DNA of 54,711 nt, taken from contig CYKH01001210.1 of assembly GCA_001460835.1 (NCBI GenBank), forward strand, positions 1 through 54,711, written 5' to 3'. Numbering within the stretch: the first letter of the stretch is position 1; each line of letters starts with the position of its first letter. Shown piece by piece: positions 37,670 through 50,100 of the stretch. Under the pieces are notes generated by a model, which did no database searches, was not told the origin of the DNA, and saw nothing but the letters and a program-made list of their open reading frames with translations. A program made the position numbers and the translations under genes. The stretch comes from Bodo saltans. Its lineage: Eukaryota > Euglenozoa > Kinetoplastea > Eubodonida > Bodonidae.

Positions 37670-38125
37670 GTGCTAACCTGGTTTTTTTTAAAAAAGTGCA
37701 TTCCGATTAATTGAGACAGATCATGTGTCGATGCTCTGTCGTCCTCTTTTTGTTGTGTCGATGTGTCTGTTGTCAGTCTTTATTAGTTTCTTTCTTCTGC
37801 AGCACTTCATTTTTGATAATGTTTATCATCATCACGAAATCTCATTGCGTTCCTGTAATTTTTGACAGTAGAAAGAAGGGACATCGTGTGAGCGTCCTAC
37901 AAGAGAGAAAATAGCAACACAGAAAAGGGGGAAAAAAGCACACGATCAAAGTTGTGTGTTCTCTTTTACTGTTTTCACTTGTTTCCCGCGTCGTAATCCC
38001 TTTCGCAATTGTGTCACTGTTCTTGGGAGAGACCAGCCACAAAATACTTAGGTGAACGCCAACTTGTGATAATAGAATCATCATTAGTCAACATCCACAC
38101 ACAATACCTGTCATACACAAACGAG
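37670..38125. other. Intergenic region with dynein splice tract
   Basis: T-rich spacer. The run 37959-38024 ends with AG at 38028-38029, 96 bases before the dynein ATG. No gene is seen; the dynein frame extends upstream only by using a TTG. Confidence 0.6.
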
Positions 38126-41100
38126 ATGAGCGGCGAACGAACCATTAAAGATCTTGTAGAAGTAGTTCCTGAGGCCCTCCTCGAGGGCAAGACAGAGAAA
38201 GAAAAGTTTGAGATTTCTCGAGGCTTCCGCGCCTTAGCTCGCCTGAAGGAGCAAGAGGCAGGCCTCACGACCCAGGCGTACTTGAAGAGTGCACCTGCTG
38301 AGCAAAAGATTCCGAAGCCTCAACGCCGAATTCCTCAAACTGGCCATTCTAAATCCATCGTGAAGGTCAACGTTCCCAAGGCGCTTGTCAACTTGCGCCG
38401 TGATAAGAGTGCAGTCATCACCACCAGCAGTGGCTTGAGCCCAAAACGGTTGGCACGCGATGAATTTGGAACGGTGCACATCGACCCTCGTAGCGACCTT
38501 GCAACAGTGGAAATGAAGGGCAGCATCAAAAATGCCAGTCCCAGCGAGCGTATTGCGCTGCTGTACACGCCAACGGCCAATGTTCGCACAACTGGCCGTA
38601 ACGATGTCATGTGTGCGTACGAGTACCAAATCTCCTACCGCAACGTCGACGTCCCGCCACCCCCTCAAGATGAAGCATCGAAGGCCAGTGGTGCGGGTGT
38701 CGCTGGAAAAGATCCCGCCCTTAGCCACTTCCTCCCTTTGGACGAGTTCGATAATTTAGAGTTCGAACTTCACGCACCTCAGGCATGGATTGAGCTAGGC
38801 ACGGAGTGCGGTGGCACACCAGCCCGATCCAAGTATCACACGGAGAGCGACGGTGATGTGTGGACGGCGTGCCGAGTGACGTCGTACGACGAGACCACTA
38901 ACGCCTTCCGCATCACGTGGAACCACAACGGCAAACAGAAGTGGGTGAAACGCTTGAACCTTATTTTTGAAGAAGAGGATGAGCTGATGTGGCAAGAGCG
39001 CGTCGCCCAAGCTGAAGAGCTGCGCCAAGTTGCTGAGACGAACATTCGTCTGCACTTGTACGTTGAGAGCATCGACGACAATGTCATCACTCCTGTAGAC
39101 GAAGACCAAGTCGATCGCATCTTGGGCCTCGTTGCGGGTGAATTCCCTCTTCACCATCTCCATGTCGTGGAGGAGTGCATCGCTGAAATGCGGCACATGT
39201 ACTCCGTAGGCCTGAAGAAGGCAGTGCACAATTACCACTTCCGCAACCCGGTGGAGCAGAAGCGGTTGGGTCCGCTCTGCCTCCCTGCTCCCGACGCCGA
39301 TCCCATCCACTCCCTCAACCGTCTGCTCGGCACCATCGACACCCCCTCACCCAACTTCCTCGGAGCCCGCACCTACGTTGGTGAGAATCTGTTCACCACA
39401 CACGCACTTCTGTATGATACCCTGCTGGCCATCAACGTCCGTTGGCGTCAGTTTGAGAATGGGCTGCTGTGTGACACGAAGCTTAAGGGTATCGCGCTCC
39501 CTTGCGAGCTGCACATCTTCGAGGACTCACAGAACAAATGCGGTAGCTTCGTCTCGGAGCGCCTGCGTGAGGACTGGAGCAGCAATGTGAACACCACCAT
39601 CCAGAACGACTTGGACACCCACTTCAACTTCTACGAGGAGAGCATGGAGCGCTTCGTTGAGAGTCGCATGTTCCGCTTCTTCCGTATGGTCAATATTGCC
39701 ATGTCGTCGCAGCTGCGCCAACTGCTGGTGGCGACCATTACAAGTTACACAGACTTCCTCCAGCGCTACAAAGTTGTGTTCCCAGAAGGCTTCGACCAAC
39801 AAGCTGACATTGTGGAGGAGCTTGGCACTGATACCAAAGAGCGAGAGTACTGGGAGCAGAAAGCAGCAGATATCCTCGAGAGGCGTGCCAAGGAGAAGGC
39901 ATTGCGAGAGGCTGCCAAGCCACAAGAGCGCAAGAAGAAGAAGCCCGTCGCTGAGGTCAACCCAGATAACGACGAGTCTGTTCGTCCTGCTGGCGAAGAA
40001 GGGGCACCAGAGGAACCTTCTGCCCTTGAGTTCCCCTTCGTGCGCAACGAAATCCCCTACTCGCGTTGCATCGTCGACAAGACACAGAACCCCAACGGCC
40101 TTCGACCCCTGTTTGTGATCCGCCTCATCAGCAACGGAGACTCCGTCATGTTCTCACCCCTCCTCGAGGAGGTCGAGGACAAGGTCAAGGGTGTGTTTGA
40201 TAACTTTTTCACGTATTCCGACAATATCAAAGGCATCGGTGACCAGCTGTTCCCGTTGTTGGCCCTCCCCCCTGTCATCCTGAAGCCTCTCGATCAGCAA
40301 GAAGTGACTGTTGTTGCGTGCAAGGAGGCCATCCACGAAGTGATTGCCTCTAACATGGAGGGACCTCTACAACTCCAACGCATGTACCAACCCTTTGAGT
40401 ACATTTTGAAGACTGAGATCGATGAGCTTGTGGAGTCCTTCACGACTCGCAAGCCTGCCCCCACGCTGGATGACTTCGATGTGACCCTCGAGCGCCTGCG
40501 TCGTGACATGGAACGCATCCGCAGCCGCACTCTCAACGAAGTGAAGTTTGAGTTGATTCGTGTGGAGTGCGAGGGCGTCAAGAACTCTCTTCTTGGCAAG
40601 GCGTACAACATCATGCGCTCCATTATGGACCTGCTTGCCCAGCAACTGGCCGACGACACACAAACAGTGTCTGCAGGGTACAAGAATATTTTCACCCGTG
40701 TTGGCTTCGAGCCTACCACACCGGAGGAACTGCAAGAACTGAAGAACTTTATTGACACCGTTCCTGACCAGATGACGAAGCTCACGGAAATGTTCCAGCG
40801 TATCACGGAGGGTAACGACATCTTCTTGAAGTACAAGTACTTGACCCAGTACGACGACTTCGTGGGCTATTGGGATGCCTTCGAGTGGCCCAGGAAGGTG
40901 CAGCAGCAGCTTGAAGATAGTGAGTTCCGCCTCAAGGAGTACCGCAACACCTTCCAGACTGAGCTTCGCGAGAACTGCGAGCAGTTGTCCGAGGACATCA
41001 ACACTCTTGCTGCCCAAGTGGAGACCTTCTCTCGCGTGGGTGATGATGCTCGTGCGGATGAGTACTACGAGCACGCCAAGATGCTTGACAAGAAGCTCAA

Positions 41101-44100
41101 ACAATACCAAGCCGACATCATCAAGTACAACTCCCGTGAGCAGCTCTTTGGTCTGCCCACCACTCAATGGGCACATATCAAAGAAATCAAGACTGCCTTT
41201 GAGCCCTACTACCACCTGTGGGAGGTGGCAAGCAACTTCAACGCCGAGAGTGAGCGTTGGCAGAGTGCTCTCATCACCGCACTTACACCGAAGGATATCG
41301 ACAATCAAGTCACCGAGTGGAGCAAGAAGATGGCCGTCGTGTCCAAGAAGATCAAGGAAGAGGCACCCGCAGAGGTCGTGCGTAAGGTTCGCGAGAATAT
41401 TGAGCGCTTCAAGCCACTCATTCCCCTTATCTACGCCCTCCGTTCCAACCTTCAAGCAAGCCATTGGAAGAACATCTTCCAGATCTGCGGTGTTGACCAG
41501 GGCAAGGGCCAGCAACAACCTGGCAGCGAAGTCAAACCCCTCAACGAGTACATCAAGATGGGCATGCTGGACCACATCATTCAAATCGAGAGCATCGCAA
41601 CCACTGCCAAGAAGACATTTGAGCTTGAGAGTGAGCTCACTGGTATGGAGAACGAGTGGAAGAAGTTGTGCTTCGAGATGGAGCCGTACTTGGACACCTT
41701 CAAACTGAAAGCCAGCGAAATCATGCAACAAGTGCTCGATGAAAATATTCTTAAGACTCAGTCAATTCTTAGCAAACCGATTCTTCGCCAGGCCCAAAAC
41801 GTCCAGACACGCGCCTTTTTGTGGGCAAAGCAGCTGGACAACATTCAGAACACGCTGGATGAGTGGTTCAAGTGCCAAAACACGTGGGCGTACCTTGAGC
41901 CCATCTTTTCCTCCGCTGATATTGCACGATCCCTTCCCCACGAGAAGGGCATGTTCACTGTCATTGACGAAGCATGGCACAAGATCATGGACGTGACCCG
42001 CCAGACGCCTCAAGTCATTGCTCGTTGCCAAGATGAGACCCTGCTGAAGACACTTTCGGAGAGCAACATCAACTTGGAGCACATCTTGAGGAAGTTGCAG
42101 CAGTTCCTTGAAACCAAGCGTATGTCCTTCCCACGTTTCTATTTCATTTCCAACGAGGAGCTCCTTCAGATTCTGTCCAACTCCAAGGACCCCTACCTCG
42201 TGCAGCCATACCTGGCCAAGTGCTTCGAGGGTATCAAGCGCATTCACTTCCAAGACTCTCTTGACATCACTGCAATGGAGTCCCCTGAGGGTGAGGTGGT
42301 GCAGTTCTGCAAGAAGGTGAACCCAACCGATCACAATAACATGGTGGAGTTGTGGCTTGGTGCCGTCGAGGAAGTCATGGCTGAGTCCATCCGAGACCAC
42401 CTGCGTCGCTCTCGCGAGGATTACCCCAACCGCAAACGTACAGAGTTCATCCGACACTGGCCTGGTCAGATTGTCATTGCCATCTGCTCTGTGTATTGGA
42501 CAATGGAAGCAACTGAGGCGATGGTGTCCGACGCCACGGGTCTGCAAGGCTACGCCGAGAAGTGCACAGCTCAACTCGATGACCTGATTCTCTTGGTGCG
42601 TGATCGTGATCTCAAGCACGTAGAGCGGTGCACGCTCGAGGCGCTGGTCGTCATTGAAGTGCATGCTCGCGATATCATTATCGAATTAGCGGACAAGGGG
42701 ATCGACAATCCTAACGCGTTCGATTGGCTTGCTCAGCTGCGGTACTACTGGGAGGACGGCAACCTTGACGTCCGTCAGATCAACGCCTCGCTTCGCTACG
42801 GCTACGAGTACCTTGGCAACACCGGCCGTCTGGTCATCACGCAACTGACGGATCGTTGCTACCGCACGCTGATGGGTGCGCTCCACCTGAACTACGGCGG
42901 TGCCCCGGAAGGCCCTGCCGGTACCGGAAAGACGGAGACCACGAAGGATCTTGCCAAGGCCCTCGGCAAGTACTGCGTGGTGTACAACTGCTCTGACCAG
43001 ATTACGTCCAAGGACATGGCCAAGCTCTTCAAGGGATTGTCTCAGTCTGGCTCATGGGGTTGCTTCGATGAGTTCAATCGTATTGAAGTCCAAGTGCTGT
43101 CTGTCATTGCGCAGCAGGTGGCCACCATCCAAGATGCAATCGCGTTGAAGAAAACAGAGTTTATCTTTGAGGGTGCTCAGATCCGACTCAAGCACGGCAC
43201 TGCCGTGTTCATCACCATGAATCCTGGTTACGCTGGTCGTGCGGAACTCCCAGATAACTTGAAGGCACTGTTCCGCCCTGTGGCTATGATGGTGCCGAAC
43301 TACGCCATGATTGGCCAGATTCAGCTGTACTCGTACGGCTTCCTCATTGGTAAGGTTCTCGCCGAGAAGATTGTTGCCACCTACCGGCTTTGCTCAGAGC
43401 AGCTGTCGTCCCAAGACCACTACGATTATGGTATGCGTGCCGTCAAGGCCGTTCTGACTGCGGCTGGTCGCCTGAAGCGACAGTACCCGGACGAGGACGA
43501 GATGATTCTGATGCTCCGCTCCATTCAAGACGTCAACTTGCCAAAGTTCTTAGCCCAGGACGTGGAGCTATTTAAGGGTATCATTTCCGACTTGTTCCCC
43601 GGAGTCACACTCCCTGCACCTGACTACGGCGCGATGCGCAAGGCTCTGTCCACCGTGTGCGATGAGATGAATCTGCAGCTCACTGAGTACTTTGACCTCA
43701 AGGTGTTCCAAACGTACGAGATGATCGTTGTGCGCCACGGTATGATGCTTGTCGGTTTGTCCTTTGGTGGTAAGACGAAAGTCCTGCAGTCCCTTTCCAA
43801 AGCGCTGGGCCTCATGAAGCTGCAGAAGCTCGAAGAGAAGACTCGCCTCATCACCATGAACCCCAAGGCTATCACTATGGGTCAGTTGTACGGTAAAGTG
43901 GATCAGTCTGGCGAGTGGAACGACGGTGTGCTCTCCAACGCATTCCGTTCCGCCGGTGTTGACACCACCCCCGATCGTAAATGGCTTGTCCTCGATGGCC
44001 CCGTCGATGCCGTCTGGATTGAGAACATGAACACGGTGCTCGATGATAACAAGAAGCTTTGTCTTCAGAACGGCGACATCATTCCCATGAGCAAGTCCAT

Positions 44101-47100
44101 GAACATGATCTTCGAGGTGCAGGACCTTTCCCATGCTTCACCTGCCACGGTATCCCGTTGCGGTATGGTGTATGTCGAGCCTGATACCCTCGGCTGGCAG
44201 TGCTTGATGGACTCGTACTTGAACACCGTCCCAGAGTTCGTCACGAGCAACGAGACGTACATGACATGCCTCAAGGGCCTCATTGAGCACTTTATGCAAC
44301 CGATGCTTGAAGTGGTGCGCAAGAACACCGCCACCGCCATTCCCCAGGGTGGAAGCGTCTCGGTTGCTTCTTTCATCAAGCTGTTCAACACCTTCATTAA
44401 GGAGTTTGACTTCAGTGAAACCGGTCCACGAGAATACGAAGACAAAGACGTGATTGCCCGTCTTGAGGGATGGTTCTTGTTTTCCCTGACATGGTCCGTA
44501 GGTGGCTGCCTGTACAACAAGGACCGCATCACCTTCAACACGCACCTTGTCGATCTTATCAACACGGTGGCTAACAAGGACGGCTTCAAGATTACTCTTC
44601 CGCTCCCGGAGAACAAACGCACCTTCTATGACGTCTGCTTTGAGTGGACTAAGGAGTGCCGCTTCGTTGACTGGCTCGACACCATCCCAGACTTCCATAT
44701 TCCGGAAGGAAGCGAGTACCAAGAAATCATTGTGCCCACCGCGGATACTGCGAAGTACACGTACCTGGTGAATACATTCATTGCGAATATGTGCCCAGCA
44801 TTGCTTGTCGGAGACACTGGTACGGGTAAGACGATCATGATGAAGGCCATTCTCACCCTTCTTCCCAAAGAGACATACCCCCTGAACATGATTCAGTTCT
44901 CTGCGCAAACGAGCGCAAACGACGCGCAGAAGATGCTCGACAACAGGTGCGAGAAGCGCCGCAAGGGTGTGTATGGCCCCCCGATTGCCAAGAAGATGAT
45001 GGTGTTCATCGACGATGTCAACATGCCTCAACTTGAAGAGTACGGTGCGCAGCCACCCATTGAGCTCCTGCGTCAGTTCCTTGATCATGGCGGTTGGTAC
45101 AATCACACCAAGGATAATGTAGACTTCCGTGAGGTGGTCGATCTGCTGTTCCTCTGTGCCATGGGCCCCCCTGGTGGTGGTCGTAACCCCATCACCCAGC
45201 GTTTCACTCGCCACTTCAACAGCATTGCAGTGCCTTCATTCGACGAATCGACTCTCAAGAAGATCTTTGGCACTCTCATGGACTGGATTCTGACGCGAGG
45301 CTTCAATGCAGGCCTCCGCAGCCTCTCCCTCGGCATCGTATCGGCAACCGTGGAAGTGTACGAGACACTTGTGGAGCGCCTTAAGCCTACGCCCGAGAAG
45401 TCCCACTACACCTTCAACCTTCGTGATGTGAGTAAAGTGTTCCAAGGTATCTCCATGGTGAACCCTAACCGCATTCAAGACCAGCGAAAGTTGTACATGC
45501 TGTGGACGCATGAGGTGTTCCGTGCGTTTGCAGATCGTTTCATCGATCGCAAGGATACGGAGTGGTTTATCAACGAGTTGGACCCGCTCATGCAGAAGCA
45601 CTTCAAGATGGGCTACCGCTCCGTCGTTCCTACTGATGAGCCAACACTTTTCACTGACTTCATGAACGAGCAGGGTCTCTATGAAGAGGTGGAGGACATC
45701 GCCGAGGCCCGCAAGATGCTGGAGGACAAACTTGACTTGTTCAACTCATCACCAGCTGTCCGTGCAGGTCGCATGGACCTTGTCGTGTTCAACTACGTCA
45801 TTGAGCACGTGGCTCGTATCTGTCGTGTGTTGAAGCAACCGTCCGGCAACGTCCTTCTGGTCGGTGTTGGTGGTTCAGGTCGCCACAGTTGCACTCGTCT
45901 TGCTGCGTATCTGCAGGAGTATGAGTACCTCACCGTCACCATGACGAAGGACTACAAGCGTTCCGACTTCCACGATGATATTCGCCAGATTCTGCTCAAG
46001 ACTGGTCAGAACGGTTTCCCTGTCGCATTCACTCTTGCCGATACTCAAATCACCGATGAGACGTTCCTTGAGGATGTGTCAAACTTGCTCAACACTGGAG
46101 AGGTTCCTGGAATCTGGGACAGCAAGCAAGACAAGGACACACTCGAGAATGCCGCAGCATCGTTGCGCGAGGTCGCAAAGGAACTTGGACGTCCGGACAG
46201 CGCAGAGAGCTTCCTGCAGCTTTTTGTCGAGCGATGCAAGAAGTATTTGCATATTGTGCTGTGCTTCTCGCCTGTCGGAAAAACACTTCGTGACCGTCTT
46301 CGGAAGTTCCCTTCATTGGTGAACTGCACAACCATCGACTGGTTCCGTGAGTGGCCTGAGGAGGGTCTGCGCAATGTCGCAACACGTTTCTTAGACGATC
46401 TTGACTTGACGCCTGACCTTCGAGTATCCATTCGTGAATGCTTCGTGAAGTATCACACTCAAGTCCGTGAGCTTGGCGTGCAGTACCTCGAGGAAGCCCG
46501 TCAAAACACCTACGTGACCCCCACGTCCTATCTTGAGCTCCTCGGCACCTTCAGCGCCTTGCTGGAGAAGAAGCGTAACGAGCTGACCAAAATGCGTCAA
46601 CGTTACGATGGAGGTTTGGATCAACTCCGCAAGACGGAGGAGTCCGTCGAGGTGATGAAGCAGGAGCTCGCCCTTATGCAGCCTGAGCTTGTCAAGAAGC
46701 AGAAGATCACTGATGACTTGATTGTTGAGGTCGAGAAGGAGAGTAAGATCGCCGAGGCCCAACGTGCCTTGGTGGCTGTCGATGAGGCCGCAGCCAACGA
46801 AACGGCCGCGGCTGCCAAAAAGATCAAGGATGTTTCACAAGCCCAAGTGGATGAGGCCCAACCTCTCGTAGAGCAAGCCGAGAAGGCCGTCCAAGATTTG
46901 GACCCTAAGCAGCTGCAAGAAGTCAAAGCGCTGAAGGCACCACCACAGGGTGTGAAGTTTGTGATTGAGGTCGTCATGACTCTCCTTGGTGGCACGTACA
47001 AACCCAAACCCCAACGTGACCCTCAAACAGGCAAGACGTTCCTTCCGTACTGGGATCACGCCAAGTCTGTGTTGCTGACAGGTGAGTTCAAGAACATTCT

Positions 47101-50100
47101 TCTCCAAGCGTACCCTGTGATCGTCGACTCCGCTCCCGAAGAGCAGATCGAGGAGGTGAAGGAAAAGATGAAGGACGATATGTTCAAGCCTGAAAGCATC
47201 AAGAAAACATCCATTGCCCTTGTTGGTGTCGCAGCGTACGTACGAGCAGTCGTAGAATACTACAAGCAGAACAAGATTATCAAGCCACTCGTCGCTCAAG
47301 CTGCGGTCGCTCAGAAGGAATACGACGTCGCTATGGCATCCCTTAAAGTCAAGAAGGAGGAGCTTCGTATTGTCGATGAAAAGCTTGCAAAGCTCACTGG
47401 CCATCTCGACCAAGTGAAGGCCGACAAGCAGTCCCTCGAGGACAAGGTCGCTGATACCGACACCAAGCTCACTCGTGCTAAGAAGCTGATCGAAGGTCTT
47501 GGCGGCGAGAAGGCACGTTACCTCCAAGAGAGTAAGCGTTTTGCGGAGGCCTACAAGTACGTTGTTGGTGATGTGGTGGTCAGCGCTGGTATTGTCGCCT
47601 ACCTCGGTCCCTTCCAGAACAAGTACCGCCAGAAGACTGTGGTCACGTGGCTCGAGATGTGCAAAGAGAAGAAGATTCTCGGAAGCAACGACTTCGTATT
47701 CGAAAAGTTCCTTGGCAATCCCATTTCCATCCAAGACTGGAAGATCCAGCAGCTGCCATCTGACAGTTTCTCCGTCGATAACGCCATCATCATGACGAAC
47801 TCATCGCGGTATCCTCTGCTGGTAGATCCCCAGCAGCAGGCCAATAAATGGATCCGTAATATGGAGGGGTCTCGCTTGGTTGTGGTTCGCCCCACCGATG
47901 ACGGGTACACGCGGAAGATTGCCGTCGCCGTGCGCGAAGGCCGACCTTGCCTTCTGGAAAATGTTCTTGAGGACGTCGACCCGATGCTCGAGAACGTGCT
48001 GCTCAAGCGCCTCGTGAAGGAGGGCACCTCGTACACTGTCATGATCGATGAAGCTGTGGAGTGGAATGCCAACTTCAAGCTCTACATCACCACAAAACTG
48101 CCCCGGCCACACTACCGTCCTGAAGTCAGCACCAAGGTAAACCTGATCAACTTCATGATTACTCCCCAAGGTCTCCAGGATCAGCTTCTCCAAGAAGTCA
48201 TGTTGAGTGAGCGTCGTGAGGTGGAGGAGAAGAAGAACAAGATGACCCTTGAGGCTGCCGAGAACAAGGCCCGCCTTAAGCAGACGGAGGACACTATTCT
48301 TGCCATTCTCTCTGCAGAAGGAAACATTCTAGATAGCGAGACTGCTATTCAAGAGCTTGACTCAGCCAAGATCCAATCCGATAAATCTGCCAAGCGTCAA
48401 GAGGAAATTGATGCCATGGAGAAGGTCAGCAACCGAACTCGTATGCAGTTCGTTCCTGCGGCACAGCATGGCGCTGCCCTGTTCTTCTGCGTCACGGAGC
48501 TTGCCAATATTGATCCCATGTATCAGTACTCCCTCCAGTTCTACATTGCTCTGTTCAAGATAGGACTACTGGAGAGCGAGAAGTGTGAGGAGGTAGAGGA
48601 GCGTATCCAAAACATCCGGTCAACCTTCCAATCATCGCTCTACGTCAAGATTTGCCGATCTCTGTTCGCAAAGGATCAACTCCTCTTCTCGTTTATTATG
48701 TGTCTGAAACTGTTTGACGTGGACCCTGCTGAGGTGCGTTGGTTGCTCATGGGTGGTTTCGAACAAGATAAGGGGCTCACCGCTAACCCATTCCCCTTCC
48801 TCCCTGACCTTGCGTGGAAATACGCTTGGAGAGCGAGCACGCAGCTGGCCAACTTCAAGGGCTTCACCGACGTCCTCGCGCAGAATGAAGATTGGGTGCG
48901 GGATTTCTACGAGTCTACGGAGCCGCTGTCTATCCAAACCCCGCCTGCCATGGAGAAGTACAAGGACCTTCAATGGCTTATTGTCGTTCGCTGCCTTCGT
49001 ACCGATAAAATTGTCCCTGCCGTGACAAGCTTCGTGCAGGGGAAGTTGGGCAACTTCTACGTTGAGCCACCATTCGTCAATTTGGAAAACATTGTCGAAG
49101 AGATCCCAGATCCAACCACAGCAGTCATCTTCGTGCTTTCCCCTGGTGCGGATCCCAACGCGGAACTCGATCGTGTCGCAGAGATCAAAGGCATGCTCGG
49201 CAAGAAGCTGTTCAAGCTGTCTTTGGGTCAAGGCCAAGATGTTCCAGCTCGCGAGCTTATCGACGATGGCAAGCGTCAAGGCAACTGGGTCCTGCTGCAA
49301 AATTGCCACTTGTACAAAGATTTCATGCCAGATCTCGCTCGCATCATTGAGGACTACTCTCGTGATGCTGTGAAGGAGTCCGTTCATCGTGATTTCCGGC
49401 TGTGGCTTACGTCGCTTCCGAGTGAGGACTTCCCCGTGGCTATCTTGCAGAACGGCGTGAAGTTGGTGCAAGAGCCACCGAAGGGTCTCAAGGCTAACCT
49501 TCAACGTTCGTACCTCTCTGACCCGATCGCCGACGCAAAGTTCTTCTACTCTTGCAACAAGCCAGAACCTTGGCGCAAGATGCTATTCGGCCTTTGCTTC
49601 TTCCACTCTTTAGTGCAAGAACGAAGAAAATTCGGTCCCCTCGGTTGGAACAGGCCGTATGAATTCAACGACACGGACATGCGTATCAGCGTGCGCCAGC
49701 TTCACATGTTTATCAACGACAACGCAGAAGTCCCTTACGAAGCCCTCACGTACCTGACAGGTCACTGTAACTACGGCGGGCGTGTGACGGATGACTGGGA
49801 TCGCCGATGCCTCATGGCAACACTCGCCGTGTTCTTCTCAAGCACCATTTTGGAGGACGACTACCTCTTCTCTAACGACACGCCCGAGTACTTCGCGCCC
49901 CCACACGGGGAGCATGAGTCGTACGTGACTTACATCCAAGGGCTTCCCATGGATCAGAAGCCTGGCATCTTCGGTCTGCACAGCAACGCTGACATTACCA
50001 AGGATGATCGTGACGCCAGATTACTGATGGACGCCACACTGGCGACCCAGCCCCGTGAATCCTCAGGGGGCGGTGGTAGTGCGCTGGATCCCAAAGCCAT

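Noticed and set aside
38009-38125. N-terminal extension of dynein from a TTG
   Set aside because: No ATG in the extension, and the predicted splice acceptor lies inside it; the ATG at 38126 is used instead.
37670-38125. tRNA or snoRNA genes in the longer spacers
   Set aside because: I found no cloverleaf or box C/D-H/ACA pattern by eye in this or the other spacers; a covariance search was not possible.
40367-41731. 454-codon open frame on the minus strand inside the dynein gene
   Set aside because: It lies wholly within conserved dynein coding sequence and is Leu/Val-rich in the way produced by antisense of Glu/Lys/Asp-rich codons; no ATG-plus-acceptor context on that strand.
41762-42664. 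300-codon minus-strand frame
   Set aside because: Antisense shadow of the dynein linker region.
44138-45214. 358-codon minus-strand frame
   Set aside because: Antisense shadow of the dynein AAA2-AAA3 region.
45855-45895. Loss of the Walker A lysine in dynein AAA4 as an oddity
   Set aside because: GSGR in AAA4 is normal for axonemal dyneins.
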